Positions 57,429-64,000 of a DNA stretch of 64,000 nucleotides are shown one piece after another (position 1 is the first letter of the stretch; each line of letters begins with the position of its first letter). The notes under the pieces are model-generated. The model saw only the letters and a list, made by a program, of their open reading frames with translations, was not told where the DNA came from and did no database searches. Source of the DNA: Methylomicrobium sp. GTDB lineage: Bacteria; Pseudomonadota; Gammaproteobacteria; Methylococcales; Methylomonadaceae. The stretch spans positions 17,469-81,468 of the forward strand of contig JAGXSU010000148.1 of assembly GCA_018333785.1 (NCBI GenBank). The letters are read 5' to 3'. The translations under genes were made by a program, and so were the position numbers.

Positions 57429-57600
57429 TGGCACGGACTTTAGAGCGAGAATTTCTAAGGAGATCAGTTTTCTCTTCGGATCATTTAGGTGTGATAGTCA
57501 TTTCAAATTGTTTAAGAAATAGCTACATTATGGATTTTGCTGTATTTGCGCTTTGACAGCCACTTTTACATGAACTTTGCTTAAGGAGAGTGAGCTAACA

Positions 57601-58227
57601 ATGCCGACTCACGATTTAACTGAAAACGCCAAATCCGATCAGCGCAAGCAAGCCTATGCGGCCAGAGCGACCCAACCCAATAAAGATGCGTTGAGCCGCG
57701 TTATTTGTCAAAAAGTGCTGGATCATCCGGCCTATGCCCAGGCTGAAACGGTGATGTGGTACGTGGGATGCAAGTCGGAAGTCCGCACCGTTGATTTTAT
57801 TGCTGAAGGTTTGTCCCGGCATCAACGCATCGTGGTGCCATACTGCACTCAAGACGCTGAAGGCCAAAAAATACTGGGCTTATGGCTTTTGGACGACATA
57901 AATGAATTGGTGAGGGGAACCTGGGGTATTCTTGAGCCACCTCAAGATCGATGGCAGGAACAGGGTAAACAGGTCAATCCGGATCAGCTGGATTTGATCA
58001 TCGTACCAGGAGTGGCTTTCGATGATAAAGGCGGACGTTTGGGCAATGGTGCGGGCTACTATGACCGACTTTTAAGTCAATTAACAATTACTGCAGTGCT
58101 GATGGGTATTTGCTTTCAGTCACAGATAGTGGATGAAGTAAAAATGGAGTCGCACGACGTTTATATGGATTGGGTCGTTACAGAACATTCAACTTATCAA
58201 GGATCAGGCAGAAAACCGGGCAAATGA
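57601..58227 (+). CDS. 5-formyltetrahydrofolate cyclo-ligase
   Basis: The enzyme converts 5-formyl-THF to 5,10-methenyl-THF with ATP, returning a storage form to the folate C1 pool. The 208-residue protein has the basic N-terminus (KSDQRKQAYAARA), the substrate loop VMWYVGCKSEVRT, and the family signature GRLGNGAGYYDRLL with DWVVTEH-type ending. ATG 57601 is used, with AAGGAG upstream; an earlier TTG (57577) overlaps that site. Its stop overlaps the nspC start (ATGA). Confidence 0.93.
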   Translation: MPTHDLTENAKSDQRKQAYAARATQPNKDALSRVICQKVLDHPAYAQAETVMWYVGCKSEVRTVDFIAEGLSRHQRIVVPYCTQDAEGQKILGLWLLDDINELVRGTWGILEPPQDRWQEQGKQVNPDQLDLIIVPGVAFDDKGGRLGNGAGYYDRLLSQLTITAVLMGICFQSQIVDEVKMESHDVYMDWVVTEHSTYQGSGRKPGK

Positions 58228-59369
58228 ACTATAACAACATCAAACACCAAGTAACGCATTCACCCGCTTTTGTCTTCGACAAAAACGCAGTCATCAGCGC
58301 TTTACAAAAAACGGACGCGCTCCGGCAGGCTTCCGGCTGTAAAGTGCTGTATTCAATAAAGTCCCTGTCTTTGGTTCCGGTAATGCAGTGGTGTTTGCCT
58401 TATGTTGACGGATTTTCTGTCAGCTCGTTGTTTGAGGCAAAACTAGCCCATCAAGTTTTGGGTGGAAGGGGATCCATCCACTTAACCACGCCGGGAATTG
58501 GACCTGATCAGGTTAGCGAATTGAATCATCTTTGTACCCACATCAGCTGCAATTCTTTGCATCAATATCAGTTATTCAATCAATTGACCGATAAAAAAGC
58601 CGAGATAGGTTTACGCGTCAATCCGCAGCAATCATTTTTGCATGACGAACGTTATGATCCCTGTCGGCCTTTTTCAAAATTAGGCGTGATCTTATCGGAA
58701 TTGGAGCAGGTTATCGAAACAGCGCCTATCGTCGGCGTGCATTTTCATACCGTATTTGCGTCCATGACGTTTGAACCGCTGATGCGCTCTCTGGAGGCTA
58801 TCAAGGCCAGTATGGGCAGTGCTTTCAAGCAGTTGCGATGGGTTAATTTGGGCGGCGGCTATCTGTATGACCAAATCGAAGATGCCGGTGATTTTATCAG
58901 CCTGGTGAAAGCGCTGAAGAAGTCATTCGATCTGGAAGTTTACATTGAACCGGGCAAAGCGATTGTCGGGCAATGCGGTTATCTGATGACGACGGTCATC
59001 GATAAATTTGAGCGTAACGGCAAAACGATTTGCGTATTGGATACCACTGTTAATCATCACCCCGAAGTCTTTGAATACCAGTATCAACCTCAACTGGTTG
59101 AACATCGGCAGGAGGGACAATTTAGCGCTATTTTGGCGGGCTCTACCTGTTTGGCTGGCGATCTGTTCGGAGAATATCGTTTTGAAAAGCCTTTAGAAAT
59201 AGGTGATAGGCTGATTTTTAAAGATGCAGGCGCCTATACATTTGTTAAATCAAACCGATTTAATGGACACAATTACCCGGCACTCTACAGCTGGGAAAAT
59301 TCAACAGTCAAGTTGCTTAAAAGTTACGATTTTGAGGAATATCTGAATTATTCCGGTTGGACAGCTTGA
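58224..59369 (+). CDS. nspC: Carboxynorspermidine/carboxyspermidine decarboxylase
   Basis: NspC is a pyridoxal-phosphate enzyme that removes CO2 from carboxy(nor)spermidine in the alternative polyamine route. The 381-residue protein has PLP-Lys46 in YSIKSLSLVPVM, HFHTVFASM, NLGGGYL, EPGKAIVG and a second-half domain with GSTCLAGDLFG, all as in the alanine-racemase-fold decarboxylases. The start at 58224 overlaps the preceding gene. Its usual partner, carboxy(nor)spermidine dehydrogenase, is not in the window. Confidence 0.92.
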   Translation: MNYNNIKHQVTHSPAFVFDKNAVISALQKTDALRQASGCKVLYSIKSLSLVPVMQWCLPYVDGFSVSSLFEAKLAHQVLGGRGSIHLTTPGIGPDQVSELNHLCTHISCNSLHQYQLFNQLTDKKAEIGLRVNPQQSFLHDERYDPCRPFSKLGVILSELEQVIETAPIVGVHFHTVFASMTFEPLMRSLEAIKASMGSAFKQLRWVNLGGGYLYDQIEDAGDFISLVKALKKSFDLEVYIEPGKAIVGQCGYLMTTVIDKFERNGKTICVLDTTVNHHPEVFEYQYQPQLVEHRQEGQFSAILAGSTCLAGDLFGEYRFEKPLEIGDRLIFKDAGAYTFVKSNRFNGHNYPALYSWENSTVKLLKSYDFEEYLNYSGWTA

Positions 59370-59441
59370 AATGGCGGCTGCAAAGACGTTGCTCATTAAT
59401 GCATGGATGGAAGCGCTCAAGTTGATGCATGTGAAGCAAAA

Positions 59442-59903
59442 TTATTTTTTCAAACTTAAAGGATAGGATCCGGAACAGACATCACCTTCCTCCACGCCAT
59501 CCAGCCACTTTTGCAGTTGTTTCGTTCGCGCTTGTGTGAAGCTCGAGAGTTGAGTGCTCCAGCAAGCGGGAAAGCTGCTGCCGTAATACGACGGATCATC
59601 CTTTTCAGGATACACGGCCTCCATTTCGGCGTCACGCCACTTTAACCAAGCCCTTTGAGCGGCTTTAAGTTTATCCAGGAACTTTGAATTGGTTTTGTGC
59701 TGCTCCAAAACAGCCTGGTAGACCGCATTCAACTCTTTATCCGCTGATTGAAAGTCCAGACTTCCGCAGTGATTGATATCCAGTTGTGTTTGAGCTTCAT
59801 CATGGCAGGTTCGAATCGCATCAGAAGATAGAGCAGGGCAAGATAGCATCAGCAAGGATGTGATGAGCGACAGATTTGCGTTCACGTCAAAATAATTGTT
59901 CAT
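59442..59903 (-). CDS. LprI-type (DUF1311) exported protein
   Basis: The 153-residue protein starts with a signal peptide (to about residue 26, ALSS) and then has a single LprI domain: TQLDINHCGSLDFQSADKELNAVYQ, AAQRAWLKWRDAEMEAVYP and a C-terminal Cys. Members include lysozyme inhibitors and other envelope proteins. Four cysteines in the mature part suggest disulfides in the periplasm. It is a leftward single gene, convergent with nspC. Confidence 0.85.
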   Translation of the reverse strand: MNNYFDVNANLSLITSLLMLSCPALSSDAIRTCHDEAQTQLDINHCGSLDFQSADKELNAVYQAVLEQHKTNSKFLDKLKAAQRAWLKWRDAEMEAVYPEKDDPSYYGSSFPACWSTQLSSFTQARTKQLQKWLDGVEEGDVCSGSYPLSLKK

Positions 59904-60063
59904 GGGTCCAGCCGGGTTTGTAATCCAGGGTTACATAGTGTATTGGCTAATGAGCTTTCAGTGCCAATAAAATGTAACGATTGAGCTTGAAGTTTAACTG
60001 AGCGGTATCGAATTTGTGCTGATCAGGATAAACCGGCGTTCGTTTATCGCTAGTTTGATGTGA

Positions 60064-60098
60064 AAACAGACTCGATCAAATGGCAATCGAGTCTGTTT
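60064..60098. terminator. Perfect hairpin downstream of the small exported protein gene
   Basis: AAACAGACTCGAT (60064-60076) and ATCGAGTCTGTTT (60086-60098) make a 13-bp stem around a 9-base loop; T residues flank both sides, so it could work in either direction. It lies in the 311-base gap 59904-60214. Confidence 0.65.
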
Positions 60099-60149
60099 GT
60101 CAGCTTGATTTATACCTTTCGCACTTCAACTTTCGCCAGTGCCTAAAGA

Positions 60150-60170
60150 GGCAACGGGCAACCCGTTGCC
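60150..60170 (-). terminator. Second hairpin downstream of the small exported protein gene
   Basis: GGCAACGGG and CCCGTTGCC pair perfectly over a 3-base loop. On the minus strand it is followed by TCTTT and is 45 bases past the stop of the gene at 60215, so it is a candidate terminator for that gene. Confidence 0.5.
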
Positions 60171-60214
60171 GAATTTCGATCTACGAGGGTATATATTGTT
60201 TTGTTTCGCACTGC

Positions 60215-60604
60215 TTAGTCAATAATCATGGTAGGTAGCACATCCACCTCGCCTTTGATAAGGGGTGAATCATAACTGTAAATAGCCGGGTTGTAGGCGG
60301 TATCCACATATCCGACATTCAAGGGAACTGTTGTTTCAGTTCCTGAATGGCTATAGCTGTAAATAGCCGGACCATTGGCCTGGCTGACATAAATTAGCTC
60401 TGCTTGAAGAGAAGCCTTACTTTGGATATTGCTGGGGTAACTGTAAATATTATGGTTGATCGAATGGGACTTATAGGTAAGTGGCGTACTACTTTGGACA
60501 TTTACCCTGTCGTTCGCGCCGGCATTTAATGACAATGATCCGATAATTAATCCTGAAACGATTATCGCTAAAGTACGGGGTGTTTTTGTTATTTGAGTTT
60601 TCAT
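60215..60604 (-). CDS. Small exported protein with three Ile-Tyr-Ser-Tyr repeats
   Basis: I do not recognise this family. The 129-residue protein starts at ATG 60604, chosen because AGGAGGT sits six bases upstream. A signal peptide with core TLAIIVSGLIIGSLSLNAGA is cleaved near residue 31. The mature part holds NIYSY once and AIYSY twice, spaced about 31 and 27 residues apart, within Ser/Tyr/Asn-rich sequence, suggesting a repetitive beta-structure in the periplasm or outside the cell. No cysteines are seen. It is a single gene bounded by hairpins. Confidence 0.7.
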   Translation of the reverse strand: MKTQITKTPRTLAIIVSGLIIGSLSLNAGANDRVNVQSSTPLTYKSHSINHNIYSYPSNIQSKASLQAELIYVSQANGPAIYSYSHSGTETTVPLNVGYVDTAYNPAIYSYDSPLIKGEVDVLPTMIID

Positions 60605-60792
60605 GGCAGACCTCCTGTTCATGTTTTTTGGTCCATTATTAAGACTCATCAACGCGACAATAGTTCACATCACAGAGCCCTATTAAAAGCTCAAACCGGG
60701 AATTACTGTTCCCTATTGATACTCAACCTAAGCAAGCTTGACGGCATGGTAGAATCGGTCTTTCATTATTGCTAGCTTTCCGGTGTCCACGC

Positions 60793-62070
60793 ATGCACGT
60801 TCCACTCAACAAGCAAAATATTCACCGCCATCTGTATTTTCAGGTTTTGGTCGCCATCGCGGCGGGTATTTTATTGGGACATTTTTACCCTGATACCGGT
60901 GCGGAGATGAAACCTTTGGGTGACGGTTTTATCAAGCTGATAAAAATGATTATTGCGCCAATTATTTTTTGTACCGTGGTCATTGGGATTGCCGGAATGC
61001 AGGATATGAAAAAAGTGGGCAGGGTGGGGGCCAAGGCATTAGTGTATTTTGAAATACTCAGTTCATTGGCTTTGATCATCGGCCTGATTGTTGTGCATGT
61101 TCTTAAGCCCGGCGCGGGTATGAATGCCGATGTTGATGTCCTGGATACCACTGCGCTAAGCGCTTATACATCAGCTGCAAAGTCACAGTCTGTCGTCGAT
61201 TTTCTGCTCAATATCATTCCTGACACGGTGATGGGTGCCTTTGCCAAAGGCGATATTCTGCAAGTATTACTTTTTTCAGTTTTATTCGGTTTTTCATTGG
61301 CAGCGATGGGACAGAATGGCAAAGCGGTTGTGATGTTTCTGGAACAGGTTTCGCAAGCTTTTTTCGGCGTGGTAGCGACGCTGATGAAACTTGCGCCAAT
61401 CGGAGCTTTCGGGGCGATGGCTTTTACCATTGGAAAATACGGCATTGTTTCACTGATTCCGCTTGCCAAATTGATGGGCAGTTTCTACCTGACCTGTTTT
61501 TTGTTTATTTTTATTGTATTGGGACTGGTTGCAAGGTTTGCCGGATTCAGCATTATTAAATTTATTGCTTACATCAGGGAGGAATTACTGATTGTATTGG
61601 GAACTTCTTCCTCAGAATCCGTGTTACCCCGGATGTTGATCAAGATGGAGCAGCTGGGATGCTCCAAACCCGTTGTCGGTCTGGTTATCCCCACCGGTTA
61701 TTCGTTTAATCTGGACGGTACTTCAATCTATCTGACCATGGCGGCTATTTTTGTGGCCCAGGCTACTAACACGGCGCTCAGTTGGGAGCAGGAATTAACC
61801 ATTCTTGGTGTCTTGTTACTGACTTCAAAAGGCGCATCCGGGGTGACAGGCAGCGGGTTTATTACACTTACCGCAACCTTATCTGCCATACCTGATATCC
61901 CGGTGGCAGGGCTAGCACTGATTTTAGGTATCGATCGTTTTATGTCCGAGGCCCGTGCTTTAACCAATCTGATCGGCAACGGCGTTGCGACCATTGTGAT
62001 TTCCAAATGGGAAAATGAGCTATCTGAAAAGCAGCTTGATGCGGCGCTAAAGGGTGACAACCTGCCTTAA
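60793..62070 (+). CDS. dctA: C4-dicarboxylate/cation symporter DctA
   Basis: The inner-membrane carrier imports succinate, fumarate and malate with cations. The 425-residue protein has the DAACS features: multiple hydrophobic helices, the serine-rich hairpin [29 protein letters not shown] and the C-terminal [22 protein letters not shown] 60793 is used; a TTG at 60769 would add eight residues. In a methanotroph it could scavenge organic acids. Confidence 0.94.
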   Translation: MHVPLNKQNIHRHLYFQVLVAIAAGILLGHFYPDTGAEMKPLGDGFIKLIKMIIAPIIFCTVVIGIAGMQDMKKVGRVGAKALVYFEILSSLALIIGLIVVHVLKPGAGMNADVDVLDTTALSAYTSAAKSQSVVDFLLNIIPDTVMGAFAKGDILQVLLFSVLFGFSLAAMGQNGKAVVMFLEQVSQAFFGVVATLMKLAPIGAFGAMAFTIGKYGIVSLIPLAKLMGSFYLTCFLFIFIVLGLVARFAGFSIIKFIAYIREELLIVLGTSSSESVLPRMLIKMEQLGCSKPVVGLVIPTGYSFNLDGTSIYLTMAAIFVAQATNTALSWEQELTILGVLLLTSKGASGVTGSGFITLTATLSAIPDIPVAGLALILGIDRFMSEARALTNLIGNGVATIVISKWENELSEKQLDAALKGDNLP

Positions 62071-62130
62071 GCGACCCCGAAGGGTATTGGGCCGTAATTG
62101 GTCGGCAGCATTAAAAGATTCTGCGTTAAC

Positions 62131-62164
62131 CCTGCGCATGTAAGATAATCGGCAGGATTTTTTT
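62131..62164 (+). terminator. Weak terminator-like hairpin after dctA
   Basis: CCTGC (62131-62135) pairs with GCAGG (62152-62156) and is followed closely by a run of seven T. The stem is only 5 bp with a 16-base loop, so strength is doubtful. Confidence 0.35.
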
Positions 62165-62181
62165 CATTTTTAAGTAGGATT

Positions 62182-63765
62182 ATGAATTTTAAAGCGATGC
62201 AGCGCTGCCAATGGTGGCTTCCAATATTGTCAGGAATTTTTATCGGAACCAGCTATATTCCTTTTCCGCCTTGGGCTTCCTTGTTTGGTTTTGTGCCGTT
62301 ATGGCTATTTTGGATGCAGCAGTCAACCCTGAAAAATGTGGTGTTGGGAGGCATGGTCACCTCGTTTGTGTTTACATTGATTGGCTTTAACTGGGTCACC
62401 CACCTGCTTCATGAGTTTGCGCATCTTAATTGGACTTTGTCTTTGGTTGGCATGCTCATCTATGGCTTGATAGCGCATCTGTTTGTGCCGATAGCGGGTA
62501 TATTCTGGTTTTTATGGCAACGCCGATTCAATCCGGCTCCGCGTCTTTCGCTGGTCATGATGGCACTGCTCACTACGCTGAGTGAATTTTATTCCTTGAC
62601 GCTATTCGACTGGAATTTCGGATACAGCTGGTTTGGTGCCGGTGTGCCCCTCTATCAATGGGCTGAATATATTGGGTTTAGTGGTTTAAGCGCGTTAACT
62701 TTGTTGACTAACCTGGCTTTTTACCGGGCCTGGATAAACCGTAGCAACCGGACCGGAAAACTGACCTTGATGGCCGTGGTTTGGGGGTTTGTATTATTGA
62801 ATGCGGGCGGCTTATGGTTGAAAAGCCGGGTGCCGGCACCGGATGCTTCATTAAACGCAGTATTGGTGCAGGCCAATATAGGCAATTCTGAAAAAATGGC
62901 GGCCGAATTGGGTGAGGGATATACCCAGGAAATATTTAAACGTCACCTTCGCCTGACCGATAAGGCTCTGGCAAATTCAAAAGACAAGGTTGATTTTGTG
63001 TTATGGCCTGAAACGGCTTTTCCCGTTTTGCTGGGGGATGAATTTAAGTTCAATGACTATCCGTTGGCGTTGAGCCAGTTTCTGAAAGAACGTCAACAGG
63101 CCCTGATTACAGGGGCTTACAGTGTGGATCGGTCAGTGCGATTGATGACTAATTCGTTGTTTGCGCTGGATAGCGACGGTCAGTTGACTGCCCCACATTA
63201 TAGCAAGACCATTCTATTGGCCTTTGGTGAGTATATCCCGGGAGAGCAGTGGTTCCCGGATATCCGTAAATGGCTGCCGCCTACCGGTCATTTTGCACGA
63301 GGCGCGGGCCCTACCGCACTGCTATCACTGGCTGATTTTAAAATCGGTCCGCAAATATGTTACGAGAGTCTTTTCCCTAAATTCGCTCTTGGTTTGGCGC
63401 AATTGGGAGCCCAGTTTATTGTCAATGTGACCAATGATTCCTGGTACGGCACCTGGCAGGAGCCTTATCAGCATATGTACATGACGCTGGCACGAGGGGT
63501 TGAATTCAGACGACCGGTTTTGCGGGTTACCAATACCGGGATATCGACGGTTTCTCTGGCAACCGGGCAGATATTGGAACGCTCACCTATCCATGAGGAA
63601 TGGACGGGGCTATATCAAGTTCCTTATTTGAAGACCCCTCCGGTTACTTTTTATCAGAACTATTTTTATTTGGTCCCGATTCTGCTCTGGTGCGGATTGA
63701 TCGTTTTATTTGTCATGGGTTGGTTCGCCCGTTCGAGGCCAGCAATTCCCAATTTAAAACCCTGA
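62182..63765 (+). CDS. lnt: Apolipoprotein N-acyltransferase Lnt
   Basis: Lnt adds the third acyl chain to lipoproteins in the inner membrane, needed for Lol sorting; TssJ and other lipoproteins in this window would be clients. The 527-residue protein has an N-terminal set of membrane helices, a periplasmic nitrilase domain with catalytic Glu277 (WPETAFP), Lys342 (SKTILLAFGEY) and Cys393 (QICYESLF), and a final membrane helix. The start ATG 62182 follows a TAGGA site. Confidence 0.95.
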   Translation: MNFKAMQRCQWWLPILSGIFIGTSYIPFPPWASLFGFVPLWLFWMQQSTLKNVVLGGMVTSFVFTLIGFNWVTHLLHEFAHLNWTLSLVGMLIYGLIAHLFVPIAGIFWFLWQRRFNPAPRLSLVMMALLTTLSEFYSLTLFDWNFGYSWFGAGVPLYQWAEYIGFSGLSALTLLTNLAFYRAWINRSNRTGKLTLMAVVWGFVLLNAGGLWLKSRVPAPDASLNAVLVQANIGNSEKMAAELGEGYTQEIFKRHLRLTDKALANSKDKVDFVLWPETAFPVLLGDEFKFNDYPLALSQFLKERQQALITGAYSVDRSVRLMTNSLFALDSDGQLTAPHYSKTILLAFGEYIPGEQWFPDIRKWLPPTGHFARGAGPTALLSLADFKIGPQICYESLFPKFALGLAQLGAQFIVNVTNDSWYGTWQEPYQHMYMTLARGVEFRRPVLRVTNTGISTVSLATGQILERSPIHEEWTGLYQVPYLKTPPVTFYQNYFYLVPILLWCGLIVLFVMGWFARSRPAIPNLKP

Positions 63766-63827
63766 TAAAATGAGGGACACTTAAAACCAATCAATCGCAA
63801 CATTAATAAAGCCATAGGTAGATACAA

Positions 63828-64000
63828 ATGGACTTGGAAATAATTGACCTGATACGCCGCACCTTCGAAGACTTACCGGACTCCCGTAAGCCCGGCAACA
63901 ATCAGAAATACCGGATAGAAGATGCCGTTCTGAGTGCCTTCTCGGTGTTCTTCACGCAAAGCCCGTCTTTTCTGGATTATCAGCGACGGATGGAAAAACT
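63828..64000 (+). mobile_element. 5' end of a DDE-type transposase gene (partial)
   Basis: The first 57 codons (MDLEIIDLIRRTFEDLPDSR onward, with YRIEDAVLSAFSVFFTQSPSFLDYQ) resemble the N-terminus of a large transposase family that I remember from insertion sequences in gammaproteobacteria; the family name is not certain. The window ends before any DDE motif. The element seems to begin within 63 bases of the lnt stop, where TGAGGGACACTTA (63771 onward) might be its left end. Confidence 0.75.

Noticed and set aside
1..64000. CRISPR arrays or prophage
   Set aside because: No array of regularly spaced identical repeats was seen, and the phage-like proteins (TssB/C, Hcp, VgrG, TssE) belong to the complete T6SS set rather than to a phage.

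Overview
The window looks like chromosome from a gammaproteobacterial methylotroph, most likely a type I methanotroph (Methylococcales). The basis is a tandem pair of MtdB-type methylene-tetrahydromethanopterin dehydrogenases (a C1-oxidation enzyme of methylotrophs), gammaproteobacterial-type housekeeping genes (rnr-rlmB, lnt, dctA, can, tRNA-Leu) and many short palindromic intergenic repeats built on a 'GTCATTCCGGCATGGA' theme. The genus cannot be read from the sequence alone.

About 0-31.3 kb is a type VI secretion (T6SS) island. Gene order is tssJ (minus strand), then tagH, tssK, tssL, tssM, a tagF-pppA fusion, tssA, tssB, tssC, hcp, tagJ, tssE, tssF, tssG, tssH, an unknown 215-residue protein, a Uma2-family protein and vgrG. 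The minus-strand Ser/Thr kinase ppkA follows, then an autotransporter barrel, a DUF6931-like protein and a PAAR spike tip. The order and the presence of FHA protein, kinase, phosphatase, TagF and TagJ resemble the Pseudomonas aeruginosa H1-T6SS, so firing is probably controlled by threonine phosphorylation (PpkA/PppA acting on the FHA protein, with TagF as repressor). A near-identical pair of inverted MITE-like repeats flanks exactly tssB-tssC-hcp.

About 31.8-42 kb is a signalling cluster. It holds a CheB-CheR-PAS fusion overlapping a PAS histidine kinase, a second related histidine kinase with a FixJ/LuxR-type response regulator facing it, a small PAS protein, an AT-rich winged-helix regulator with a degenerate receiver, and a PAS-GGDEF diguanylate cyclase. 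No flagellar or chemotaxis core genes are present.

About 42.5-64 kb is core metabolism: tRNA-Leu(CAG) with a strong promoter, rnr-rlmB, a small zinc-ribbon protein, beta-carbonic anhydrase, a CysJ-like diflavin reductase directly downstream of an unusually long (1824 aa) GltB-like glutamate synthase, the two mtdB genes, 5-formyl-THF cyclo-ligase overlapping carboxynorspermidine decarboxylase, two small exported proteins, dctA, lnt, and the first 57 codons of a transposase cut by the window edge.

The points most worth following are the unknown protein between clpV and vgrG, which has a His-Gly / Trp-Cys-Tyr pattern resembling caspase-like proteases; the GltB-like/CysJ-like pair without a GltD in the window; the transposable repeats within the T6SS operon; and the twin histidine kinases flanking one regulator beside a long palindrome.
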